Positions 1 through 10,800 of a DNA stretch of 64,000 nucleotides are shown one piece after another. A program made the position numbers and the translations under genes. The DNA is taken from the NCBI RefSeq assembly GCF_963678635.1, contig NC_087065.1, forward strand, positions 55,332,397 through 55,396,396, given 5' to 3'. Numbering within the stretch: the stretch's first letter is position 1; each line of letters opens with the position of its first letter. This stretch comes from Symsagittifera roscoffensis (lineage: Eukaryota > Xenacoelomorpha > Acoela > Convolutidae). The notes beneath the pieces were generated by a model. The model ran no database searches. It was not told where the DNA came from and saw only the letters and a program-made list of their open reading frames with translations.

Positions 1-915
1 TTTTTGAAATTACCAATTTCATCACACGTCAGTGTAACAAAATTATCAAAACACCTACCTCCAGCTTTAGCTGGACACCTGGTTACCTTTAATCGAGACA
101 TAAAAAAACTTTGGTTCTTGTGTAGTTTTCAAAGTTTTTCATGTTTTTTTTCTATTTCTTATGTTTTTTTTATTTTTGTGCTGTATCGCAAATGGTACAT
201 AGCTCCGATTCGTCTCTGTGTTTATAAAATTGTTGTGCCATAATTATTTGGTTAATATGGAACAGTTAACGTCTGGTAGCTTCAGTTCTATTGAAGGGCT
301 TTTTTTCCAACCATTTGAGAAATGGGGAGGAACATTGTATTCAGGTGTGTTTTAGTTTTTTCCACGCAAAATCAGGTACCAAAAGAAATTATCGGACTGG
401 GTTGAGTGATATATTATATTATTGCCCTTTCAGTCATTTTTTCATTTTCTTTGTCTAATTTGCTTATTTTACTATGACTGTCGAATATGTCTAAGCACTA
501 GTTTTACATTCAGATCATTTTATCACACCGCGCAAAAAGAGCTAATTTTATTTGAGAAAAAACTAGAATTTTTTTAAGACTATGGTCGGAACATCTTTGC
601 TACTTGCACCGTAATCGGCTTTTCTTGTTCAAGTATTCCAGTTTCTTATTAATTTTGCTTGTGTATGCGAAGTGTAACTTTGCCTGTACTATATTATATG
701 TAAAAGCTCAAATCTTCTTGTCAAACTAAATACAGAGTTTGGGTTGTATACTTCTATTCAAATCGGCTAGCAAGGTATTGATTAAATATTAGTCTTTTTG
801 CTTCTAATTTAACTTGTAGTGATTGACACCGGTTACTTAAACTGGTAGTTGAGTCGAAATACGATGGAGGTAGAGTTTTAGAGAAGTATGAAAATATATA
901 ACTAATTCAGGCGCT
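1..915. other. Intergenic, mostly dispersed repeats
   Basis: I see no convincing gene here. The short open frame at 4-243 has low-complexity composition and no family resemblance. The stretch holds an R2 element copy (about 303-625) and, at 655-700, a degenerate copy of the SINE tail hairpin described at 26782-26798. A pyrimidine/AG site at about 901-910 just before the HOGA1-like start could be the acceptor of a 5'UTR intron. Confidence 0.5.
303..625 (+). mobile_element. R2 dispersed element, copy a
   Basis: One of several related copies in the window. In + orientation the element begins near TTGTTCCGACCATTTGA and carries GGTGTGTTTTAGTTTTT, CGCAAAATCAGGTACCA and CCCTTTCAGTC. It ends near a subterminal GGTCGGAACA followed by a small hairpin (CTGTGC/GCACAG in good copies) and CCGGCTATCCTTG. 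The start and GGTCGGAACAA are inverse complements. No coding capacity is visible, so it is non-autonomous. This copy has a degenerate left end and lacks part of the middle. Confidence 0.55.
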
Positions 916-3900
916 ATGAAAACAGCTAGTTGGCAAGTTATGCGGAGAATACATTTGAAAGGAGTTTTTCCGCCAATTGTAACACCTTTCAAAGGAAGTA
1001 AATATGAGATCTGCTATAAATCAGCAGGTTATAATTGCAAAAAGGTTTCTTAACTAATCTCATTACCAAACTGTGGTGATCTCTTTGATAAAACTCTGCA
1101 GTTTAGAGGAAAATTTTTCGAAATGGAAAAATGAGAAAGTGAATGGATATGTTACTTTGGGAAGTGCCGGGGAGTACGTGTCTCTAAAAGAGAAGGAGGC
1201 TGTCGAATATGTGAAGTTCGCTGCTAAACAAGCCCATGCACAGAATGTTCCTCTAATTGCAGGATCCGGATGTGAGTCAACTGAAGCTACACATCGGTTA
1301 GTACGCCAAGTATAATTTTGGACAAGGTAAAGAAAGAAAGAAAGAATTAATTTCTCAATGTTACTAGAAAATTCATATCATATTGCGCATAAATACATCA
1401 GTATCAAAGAGGGGACAGCTAACGATCCCATAAGGGATACTAAATGCTGCCCCAAAAAATATTAGAAACATGAATGATGTAGTTAGTTGGGTTTCAAATT
1501 ATTATGAAATCTAGTGCATAAATTCTACATATTTGCAAAAATAGAACGAACAAAAAAAGGTGAAATATAAAATCATACATTAGAGGGTCTAAAGGCCTAC
1601 TCAGAAATGGCATGATTTATCTCCGTTTTAAGTAACACACAACCTAACTTAGTTTATTTAAAAACAGTTGCAAATGTTAATGAACTGATTATAATATTTA
1701 CCTAAAAAAATACAAGTTTTTTCCTTTAATTTTAAGCCTTGGGCATGAATATGAAATTTCTAAGTGATTTTTAGGAAAAACGAAAAAATTGGGCATAGGT
1801 TCCCCCTCAAGCGGGCCATTTCGGCCCATTTTGGAAAAAAAAATTGTTTTTTTTTGTTTTTTTTTTTTTAATTCTTAATGGATGCGCCACTTTTCCGAGA
1901 CTTTTATTCAGTAATCTAAACTCACAAAGAGTCATTCGTACTAGGTTTTCCGGGGATTACGTCAAAAAAAAATCTCGGGTCCGTGGAGCAGCCATGGTAT
2001 TTTAATAGTTCCTATTATTAAATCTATTTTCTATCTATCCATCATATGCAAAAAAATATATATATCTTTTAGGAAAAATTCAATTTAATTCTGGCAAAAG
2101 ATAAATTTGATGAGTTCTTCGTTGCTTAGAATGAACAGATCTCTAATTCGGTGAGCCACGCTTTGAATATTTGCCTGTGAAAAATTAGTGAATTCATTGG
2201 GCATTAAAAAGTTCTGTTTAAGTAAATTGTAAAGCTTCGTTCCCCTGTAACTTTTCGACATTCTCTGCATTTTGGTTTTTAAATTAGGAATTTTTATCAA
2301 CTCTGAATTAGCCCTCCTAGTCCTATACGTTGGTATTTCAAATTTAAAAAGTTCATTTAGAAATTCTTCAGAATGAACTCCGGAGACAGATCTCAAAACA
2401 AATTTTAGAAGTTCATACACATGTAATTCGTGGATTGTTAAGATTCCTTGGTAAAAAATACATCCCGTATTGTTTCAAAATTTCTTTTGAAGTAAATTAG
2501 GCGAATAATTTTTTTTTTGTATCATCAAAAGGGGCAAAAGATTTGTATAGCTGGTACAACCGTACACTAAAATGCCGTATTGTAAAATTGGTTTAATATT
2601 AGAGGCATAGTATTTTAGTATGGTACCTCTGGGAACATAATGACGCATTTTTGAAATAATTCCACATTGTTTTCTAAGCTTAGTTCGAACTAAATCAATA
2701 TGAGTATTGAAAGATAATTTAGCATCCAAAATAATTCCAAGGTATTTGCAAGATGAAGCATTTTTAAAGGTAATTTATTTATATACATGTTTTGGTTGGA
2801 AGCACTATTTAAAGAGGCGTAGACTTGAACAGTTTTATCTATATTCAGGGATAATTTTTTTAATGTTAACCACTTGCCTACAGCTTCTAAGTCTTTGTTG
2901 AAATTTTTAACAGAGCAATTTAAAGCAGTTATGTTAGTATCATCGGCAAACAGGAAAACTTCACTATATTGGCAGACTTGGGGAAGGTCATTAATGTATA
3001 TCAGAAACAAAAGAGGTCCTAGTATTGACCCTTGAGAGACGCCGCACTTTAAGTCCATCCACGTTGACTTTGTTGTACCTATTTCTACTACTTGTTTTCG
3101 ATGTTTCAGATAGCTTATGAACCAACTTAAATCTTTTCCATCTATCCCCATTTGCAACTTTTGAAATAGTATCTGATGATCCAGTGTATCAAAAGCTTTT
3201 TTTAAATCAAGAAAAGCAGTATATTTTTGCGACCTGCTCATATCTAAACGAAGTTTTTCGGTTACTTCCGCAATTGCATCGACTGTGCTGTGATTTTTGC
3301 GAAAACCAAATTGTTTAATGTATATTAACGAATTCGTTTCCAAGTAACTGTATACTCTGTTGTACATTACTCGCTCAAAAACCTTGCTCCAGGTGACAAG
3401 AAGGGATGTTGGTCTGTAATTTGTGACATCAAGTTTAGAACCTTCCTTATATAATGGATAGACAACAGCCCTAGCTAGACAGATAGGAAAATGGCCAGAT
3501 TTAAAAGAAACTTCAATGAGTTGCCTTAATATGGGTACAGTCGCAAATGGGCTTGCTTTCAAAACAAGATTACTGATTCCATCCACGCCAGATGAAGCTT
3601 TATTTTAAAGGTTAGAAATGATAATGTGAACTTCACTTTCCGTAACAGGGAAATTGAACATGCAAAAATTAGGTGTATCAAACGATTGTGTGATTCCCTG
3701 GTTTGGTATGTTTTTCGCGAGATTTATGCCAATCGAAGAGAAATGAGCATTAAATTCATTTGCAATTGCCGATTCATCGGTGATACAATTTCCGCTATTG
3801 GAATTGATCGAAACATTTTTTTGATGTATTTGTAATTCCCCTTAAATTATTTAAAATTTTATATATCTGCCTTGAGTCACCAATACACTTACTAAACTTA

Positions 3901-6900
3901 TCATAGTAATAATGCTTTTTATATTTCTTACTCTCAATTTCACATTTCTTCCGGACAATTTGAAAACGCAACCTGGCACCAACTTCAGATTTATTGTTAC
4001 ACCATGTTCTATGAAGCCTGTTTCGTTTTGCGATTAGGTTTTTAATACGATACAACAGCGAAAAAGATCTAGATTTCCGCTCTTGTGTCTTTGTGGTTTT
4101 CAGTGGTGCGTATTTGTCTAATACACTGCTAAACGTTGACTGAAATTCCGCAAATAAATCATCAATGCCTTTTGATGGGTCTAAAGCGTCATTATAGTGT
4201 AATTTGTTCATAAGTGTTTGATTAAGCTTTTCTATCTGTAGTTTAGATTTTAAGAAAGTTGTATCACGATAAATTTTTGGACAAATTTTCTTTGATGTTT
4301 GGGTGTTTAATTCTAAAATAATCGGAAAGTGGTCAGAAAATGATTGATTTTCAAGAGCATAGGCTGCTTTTACATTAACATCTTTAACTATCATGTGATC
4401 TAGAAGAGTTTCACTATTGTATCCAACTCTGGTTGGTTGCTTTGTCAGTTGATTGAAACCATTATTTTCGACAGCATCAATGTATTTAGAAGATAGATTG
4501 TTCGACTTATGGATGTTTATATTAAAATCACCACATATTACCGCGCGATAATTTTTGTTGCTTATAGCTTCTAGGTGCTTATCGAATTCGTCTACAAAAG
4601 AAAACTTATTATCATTGGGGGGATTGTAGACAAGCATTATTTGGAAAATTTCATTGTTTAATTTAACTAAAACTGAAATACTTTCCGCCAGTTCTGAGTT
4701 AAATTCTTCTATAATAGTTACATTATCTTTCAATTGCATCATTACCCCGCCTCCTATACCTTTCCTCGATTTATTAATTATAGTATTATAACCACTAAGT
4801 TTGAAGCAGTTGACACTATTATCTTCCTGTAACCAAGTGTCACTAATGCATACTACGTCCGGTGGTGACTCAAGGCTATTTATTAGTGCTTCCAACTCAT
4901 CATGATGTTTATTAAGGGATCTCACATTCATATGAAAAATTTTAGCAATTTTAGAGAATGAAGTAGATATTACTGGTTTTGATTCTGGTTGCTTTTGTTT
5001 TACAAAACAACTCTCAAGCTTTTCTATTTTGTATTGAAGCTGTTGCGTTCCTTCAAAAAGTCCTCGGATACACTGAATGTTTTGGTTTTCTTTAAACTTG
5101 TAGTAGATGTTCCCCTCTCGTGTCCAGGCTGATTCAATCCTTGAGTCTTGTTTCATTAAATTGAAAAACTTCAATCGCGGTGCCGTTAGATCTTCGAATA
5201 CTTTCACGGAGTGCATAGTCTGCGACTGGTTCAGGTTTTTCTTCTTGCGCAGCAGTTCCACCTTGGCAATCCGTCTGGAGAAGCGCACTATCATTGGCCG
5301 GGAGTTTGCATTTCTTCGAGGTAATCTGTGAGCAATAGAAATATCGCTCTTCTCAATCTCAGCGCCAGCTTCTTTGGCGACGTTCAATACTTTGTCAATG
5401 CTTTGGAAATAGTCTTCGAATATTCTCCTCCCGTTTTCATTTGTGCCTCGTTCTTCCTGAATTCCAATGATCCTCGCATTATCTCTTCTGTTGTATCCCT
5501 CAAGAAGCTCGTCTTCTGAAGCTGCTTTTAGTCTGCACTTTCTGACCTCTTGCTCTATTGTTTGTTTTGCCTCCTTTAGAACCGTTTCTTTGACATCTTG
5601 CAGACCCTGGCCTATTAAAGACTTGAAAATTGCGCTTAATGTAGTTTCCAGTTTCTCAATGATTCGAGGGATTTGCTTCTCAAAGACTTTTTCGATACTC
5701 GACTCTATGATTTCATTGATGTTGGCATTTGATTCGGATATGGATGCACAGTCAGGAGGACTTAGTACGGCACAGCTTCTTTTTGAAGTTGATTTCGCAA
5801 TAGGTGTTTGGTCTTGATATCTGAGCTGAGGGATTGCGTTGTTTTCTTCTTGAATACTAAAAGTCTCTGGTTCCTCAGTGTTCCCTGCTGTGTTGATTTG
5901 GGAATTATCCATTCTGTGTCTCTGAAACTATTGAATAAGGTTATGATTTTTGCAGCATAAATTTGAAGGGTAAAAACTAAAATTGAAACTTCACGAATAA
6001 TAGATTCAAAACATGAGCTCATAGAACCTTTCTCCTTAATTTATCTTCTTAAATTAAAGAATTTTAAAGAAAAGTTCGTTGCTTAAGTTGTCACAAATCG
6101 AATGGAGTTATCTAAATTTCAGGCTTTTAATTTTAGACGATGTGATCAATTTGCTGAAGTTGGAGCTGACGCTTTCCTTGTGATAACCCCACACTACTTT
6201 CTACCTTTCTTGGATGATGCAGCCTACATTGATCACTATCTAACAGTTGCTGACAAATCGCCCAAGCCTATTTTGATCTACAACGTTCCATTTTACTCAC
6301 ATATCAATTTGAGCGCGGATTGTGTTATTGAACTCTCAAAGCATCCCAACATTATCGGAATCAAAGACATTTTCGAAAAAGAAAGAACTAAAAAAATTGC
6401 AGAGAAAACAAAAGCCTCTAATTTTTCGATTCTTAGTGCTTACGGGAATTCATTCTTGCCTGCTTTGATGTGTGGGGCAGTGGGATCCATTTCAGCGGTT
6501 GCTTCGGCTCTACCTCGACAAATGAAAACCCTTTTAGAAGTTAGTTTTGCTAAGTGTCATTACGAGTACCACTTGGGTTTATTGGCAACCACTTGAGATT
6601 GTTGGTATCTCAAACGAGGCTCTTAAATTACCGAACGTGATATATTTTTAAAGCCTTTTGAATTGTGATTCGGATTCCAAACAGATATTTGAGGAAAGAT
6701 TTTAGTGTCACGATATGCCTCTGTTTTTTTTGTATTTTAGACAGCCAAACCCTTCCAAGAGGCTGTTATCATCATAAACGTTATTTTCAGCGTTTTTTCA
6801 CGTTTATTATATTTGAATTTATAAGAATACAAAAACGAAGATTTTTGTATTTAAGTTTTTTTTTGTAATTTTTGCTGTGATTTCTGTGGTCGGTACAGTT

Positions 6901-7271
6901 TACGCGGCTTGCCCAGCAACCGACTTTTCTTTTGCGAGAATTTTATGTACAGAAACATGTTTGGAATTAAAAATTTAACAGAAAATTTTAGGAATTATCT
7001 GCGTTGTTGAAAGACCTTAAACGTGTTAGTTTTCCCCACTTTTTTTGTCCAGAAGTTTGAATCTGGAGAACTAGGCGATGCGGAAAAGATCCAAATTTCT
7101 CTCGAGAAGCCCAATGAGATGGTGACAAAGAAATACGGACCATCGGGACTCAAATATGCCATGTCCTTGCTCGGTTACAAACCTGGCATGGTGCGACCTC
7201 CTCTCCGAAACATCGAACCAAAATCAACTGCTGCAAAGGAGATTGAAAGTCATTTTCAACATTTCTTGTAA
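916..7271 (+). CDS. HOGA1: HOGA1-like 4-hydroxy-2-oxoglutarate aldolase (DapA family)
   Basis: Four exons: 916-1027, 1107-1296, 6137-6539, 7053-7271. They sum to 924 nt, 307 residues, close to vertebrate HOGA1 (327). This class I aldolase cleaves 4-hydroxy-2-oxoglutarate to glyoxylate and pyruvate in mitochondrial hydroxyproline breakdown. Seen: VFPPIVTPF near residue 17, the GSAGEY loop at 56-61, AGSGCESTEAT at 89-99, Tyr149 in LIYNVP and Schiff-base Lys177 in GIKD. Tyr149 and Lys177 are each 19 less than human Tyr168/Lys196. The C-terminal helices follow in exon 4. Intron phases agree throughout (1, 2, 0). The first donor is the weakest call: a donor at 998 also exists, but 1028 keeps family spacing and gives a short 79-nt intron. 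Intron 2 is 4.8 kb because a LINE sits in it antisense. The N-terminus is basic but short for a mitochondrial signal. N-acetylneuraminate lyase or bacterial-type DHDPS are less likely because of GSGCEST. Confidence 0.87.
2085..3586 (-). pseudogene. LINE A reverse transcriptase and C-terminus, frame-broken
   Basis: Three consecutive open pieces in different frames. The piece 2690-3586 holds the RT fingers and palm (NYRPTSLL, KQFGFRKNHSTVDA, FLDLKKAFDTLDH, GVSQGSILGPLLFLIYINDL, FADDTN). The pieces 2475-2729 and 2085-2420 hold the thumb and C-terminal region, matching the same stretches of LINE B ORF2. A stop/frame break also separates it from the endonuclease at 3795. At least three disruptions therefore make the polymerase non-functional. 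FADD itself survives. Confidence 0.85.
3795..5912 (-). CDS. LINE A ORF1 fused in frame to the endonuclease
   Basis: 705-residue open frame. Residues 1-~300 are ORF1-like: an acidic N-terminus, a helical/coiled-coil stretch, then RRDNARI, DISIAHRLP and RPMIVRFSRR, the RNA-binding (RRM-like) pattern of many LINE ORF1 proteins. From about residue 330 it continues without a stop into an APE-like endonuclease: HMNVRSLNKHHDELEAL, CGDFNINI and SFSDHFPI. The usual catalytic SETWL reads SDTWL, a Glu to Asp change. In LINE B the corresponding ORF1 and ORF2 are separate. The frame ends before the reverse transcriptase, so no complete ORF2 product can be made. Confidence 0.8.
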   Translation of the reverse strand: MDNSQINTAGNTEEPETFSIQEENNAIPQLRYQDQTPIAKSTSKRSCAVLSPPDCASISESNANINEIIESSIEKVFEKQIPRIIEKLETTLSAIFKSLIGQGLQDVKETVLKEAKQTIEQEVRKCRLKAASEDELLEGYNRRDNARIIGIQEERGTNENGRRIFEDYFQSIDKVLNVAKEAGAEIEKSDISIAHRLPRRNANSRPMIVRFSRRIAKVELLRKKKNLNQSQTMHSVKVFEDLTAPRLKFFNLMKQDSRIESAWTREGNIYYKFKENQNIQCIRGLFEGTQQLQYKIEKLESCFVKQKQPESKPVISTSFSKIAKIFHMNVRSLNKHHDELEALINSLESPPDVVCISDTWLQEDNSVNCFKLSGYNTIINKSRKGIGGGVMMQLKDNVTIIEEFNSELAESISVLVKLNNEIFQIMLVYNPPNDNKFSFVDEFDKHLEAISNKNYRAVICGDFNINIHKSNNLSSKYIDAVENNGFNQLTKQPTRVGYNSETLLDHMIVKDVNVKAAYALENQSFSDHFPIILELNTQTSKKICPKIYRDTTFLKSKLQIEKLNQTLMNKLHYNDALDPSKGIDDLFAEFQSTFSSVLDKYAPLKTTKTQERKSRSFSLLYRIKNLIAKRNRLHRTWCNNKSEVGARLRFQIVRKKCEIESKKYKKHYYYDKFSKCIGDSRQIYKILNNLRGITNTSKKCFDQFQ

Positions 7272-7805
7272 CTTTGTGGTCGAATTATGCGAAAAAAAAT
7301 TAATTGTAGCCAGATTGAATTGTCTAATATTGATCATGTTTGAATTTGATGATGTAGTTGAAAACTCTTGTATATTCGAGAAGTTTTATATGAAAATTAG
7401 TTATTTAATTTTTGAGTCTATTTCTTTTCGAGGCTATGAAGTTTTCATTATTTTTATTTATGTTACTTTTCGAGGCTTTGTCGTTTGTCTCCTTATATTT
7501 TGTAGGTTAAATTTCCACAGCATGGACTTTCTTCTGATTTATGCAATTTCTACTATAAGTGTACATCTGATGGACCGGGTAATAGAGTTACAAATTGAAG
7601 TTCAATTCAGTTTTTGAGAAATAGGAAATATTTTGCGGTTTTTAAGTTTTTTAAGGGTTGTTTCTCATATCATATCTTTTTGTTTCGCTAGCGGTGCGAA
7701 GCTCTGCTTCGCCTCTGTTTATATACAGTGTTTAGTGATTTATGAACTGCAACCAACTCAAAGAAACAAGTTTCCGTGGAAAAAACGTCCGGTTCAGTGA
7801 TTGTG
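7272..7805. other. HOGA1-BCAS2 intergenic spacer
   Basis: No gene seen; the open frame 7156-7617 is AT-rich run-on from HOGA1 exon 4. At 7696-7712 lies a perfect copy of the SINE tail hairpin (GCGAAGC, TCT loop, GCTTCGC) followed by CTCTGTTTAT, about 95 nt before the BCAS2 start. Confidence 0.5.
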
Positions 7806-10800
7806 ATGTCTATGTTTTCAGACAGAATGGCAACAAATACATCCAATTCGCACCAATTGTCTCTCCCCGCGCCCGCCAATTCAATAATTGGTCAGTTGGA
7901 TTCAGATCGCAACTTGATTGACGCCCTGCCATATATAGACAAGGAGTATGAACAGCCTGGTGTACGGGATGCAGCACTGGCTTTGATCGAGGAAGAATGT
8001 CGACGATACAGGTTAGTAGCAAACAGAAAACTTTTCAAAAGTTGGTTGCTTAGTTTTGCGTGAATCAAACTCATAAGTAAAACTGGTGGAAATCATTTTG
8101 TTCGAGATTTTATTGCTGAGAGTTTGTAAGTTGAAAAATAGTGGTATTCGAGTTTGTTGTTTTTCTCTCTTTACACATGCGCAGCGTATTGCGATACTGC
8201 GAGGCTTATGAAGAATTTTCTATTATAAGTTGTCGCAATAATTAATGCTACTTTTAGTAGAACTTTTCAGAAGAAGGCTGAATTGGCTATATAATAGCGT
8301 GTGCGTTGATACTGATTATTAATAAAATAACTGTTATGCATTTTTACACACGCAAAGCTTGTGTTATGGTATGAACTATCTTTTTTTCCAACCTAAGTCG
8401 CAAATATTGTTGCGGCGGAAATGTTGCGACAAAATGTGTTAATTTTGAAAGTGTTCATTTTGATCAATAACGAGCTATTAAGTACAACCAATGCTAAGGG
8501 TATTAACACAGACTATCATATTCAGTGGCATGCGCAGAAATTTTTCAAAGGGGGCGGTTTTTCAAGAAAAAAAAGTTGAAAATTTTCATGACTTTTTTTA
8601 GATCGAACAATTTGATTTAAGATCGACCAAATACTATAAGGACTCTATTTGGTCAAAAATTATCTGCTCCGCTGGAAAATTTTTCAAAAAAACAGGCAAA
8701 AAAGGCGTTTTTGGCACTTTTTGAAAAATGTTGACCAAAACATCGCGTTTTTTCGGCGCGCTTCCCCCTCAAATTTAGTTATATTGGCGCCAAAGGCGTT
8801 TTTAGAAAATTTTTGAGGATGATCGTAAAGAGGCCGAAAATGGATGTCGTAAAATTATACCAAAGGGGAGATCCTTTGGAAAAATTTGGCAACCATAATT
8901 GAAAAGGGGCGGTCCTTCCCCGCCCACCTCCCTCGGCAAGCTACTGATTATATTACAAATAGCACTATAACTTCAATGTATCATGGATCTGTAGGAGACC
9001 CACAACAAAATAACAGGGTTCGAACCTGGGCCGGTTCGGGTGTTTTTAATGAACTGTTTCGTACTCTAGTTAAAATGCGTCCGCTCTATAAATTGAGGCA
9101 TGGTAGTTGGTAAATTTCTCTTTTTTTTTCAAATTGACTGGTACTGCTAATGCGTCATAATTGGCTTGCGTCATTTAGCAATTACTTGATTTTGCTTGTG
9201 TATGCAAATTGCAACTTCACCTCTGTGTTAATTTCGCCCCTGTGCAACTTCGCCTCTGTGAAATGATCTGAAGAAAGCTGTTTGTTACAAACAGCAGTAA
9301 ATTTCCCAACTCGCTATATTTTACAAAATATTCGAAATGCATAGTTTATTTACAATTTTACTTTTACAGTTTATTACAAAATTAGTGTGGTTGACTTCAG
9401 TTAATTACATTTCAAATTATTACATCAAAAATTGGTATTTTTGTGGATTTTGAAGCTCCTTTTTGCCGGTTAATTGTTTGTCTTTGATTCTGATTAGCGT
9501 CAGTGGCACAATTGTGTAGGACAGTCAGCTGCAAATTTTGAATGTAAGAGAGCTGATGTTCAATTCCCGCGGAGGGCGTTTATTTTTAAAGTGTTAAGCT
9601 ATTATGAGTAGTTTTTTATTTTCTTTTTTTCTATCTTTGGACCCTTTTGGCGTTCTTCACCTATGCGATTTTTTGACGTTTTGCGCTTATGTTTGTGAAG
9701 TGCAGCTTGGCTTCTGTTTAATTAAATACCACATTTCGTAAAAAATCCAGTGATATATCATTTTGAACGCCTTTCAGTCGTGGTTTGAACTGTTTACACT
9801 TGCGATCAGCGTAGTTTATTACTACGAACCTTCTTTTTGTTCTAATCTAAATAAAAGTGTTAATTAAAAGAGGAAAATGTTTGGTGGCACTATGATATAA
9901 TCACGATATAGCTGTGGAAATTTCATAGCAACTGTTCTCTAATTGATTTGTGGCTAGTATTTTGATGTATTAAGCTTGCGCAATTTAGTGGTTAGTGCGT
10001 GAGACTCATAATCTCTCGGTTGCAAGATCGAATCCGAGACCTTGCCGAATTTTACTACTTCGAGGCTTATTTCTTCTTTTTCTTAATAAACTCAAAAGAG
10101 CTGCTTTTTGTCGTGTTCCTGCTAGTGTTTGCGAAAGAATTGCTTTTTTTTTTCGTTCAATATCTTCTAATGCACTAATTTAATTTGTGTAACAAGTGTT
10201 GCGAAGCTCCATTTCACCCTGTGTTTAATTTTTAAATTTTGTTTTTGCAAAGATAAATGCGATGGGAACTTTCTGTGTTGCTTGAACAGCAACGTTTTTT
10301 CGTAATATTAAAAGTTTTTCATCCGTTTTGATTGCGCTATTTTTTTTACGATATCGAAGGTCCTAATCTTAACACATTGGAAAAATCGGATAATCCGATA
10401 TTCGTATAAAATTTACTCGTACCCATATCCTAACACAGTTGCAGCAACCTGAAAGAGATTTTTAGATTGTTATACTGTTGGATTATATTGTTATGTCTGA
10501 ATATTCCAGCTCAGAAAGAAAATGGTTTTGTTGCACGTGAACTGCCCCGAATATCAATCAAGCTTGCAGTATTCCATAGAACAATTTATTGTATAAATCT
10601 AGTCTCTAGTATAGGCGCTGATATCTGATTTTGCACTATAAGCAAGTTTTTGAAAAAGCACACCAAAAACGATGTTTTTAAGGCATTTTTAGATCGTTTT
10701 TAACAAAAAGTAAATGGAAGCTTTTTTTGACGCGCGCTTTCAGCAAAAGTAGTATATATTGGAGCTGAGGGCAACTTTGGGAAAATACTAGGGTCGGTCA

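Larger units (their letters stand above)
1328..5945 (-). mobile_element. LINE A, APE-type non-LTR retrotransposon, decayed
   Basis: A nearly full-length but broken element antisense to the host gene, inside HOGA1 intron 2. Its 3' end (left) is a (TTTC)n tail, read as GAAAGAAAGAAAG at about 1330-1345, shared with LINE B. Its 5' end (right) is inferred about 30 nt upstream of ORF1, because similarity to LINE B (TCTCTGAAACTATT, then AATAAG) stops there. Order on the element strand: coiled-coil ORF1, APE endonuclease, reverse transcriptase with FADD, C-terminal region. The CR1/L2/Jockey-type motifs place it in that broad group; the clade is not resolved. No clear target-site duplication was found. 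Confidence 0.85.

Noticed and set aside
4-243. Possible N-terminal gene fragment at the window start
   Set aside because: Phe/Ser/Ile-rich, no motif, no splice logic linking it to HOGA1.
9975-10046. Functional tRNA-Met gene
   Set aside because: Anticodon loop and boxes look right, but the acceptor stem does not close and the T arm is imperfect; the SINE tail downstream explains it.
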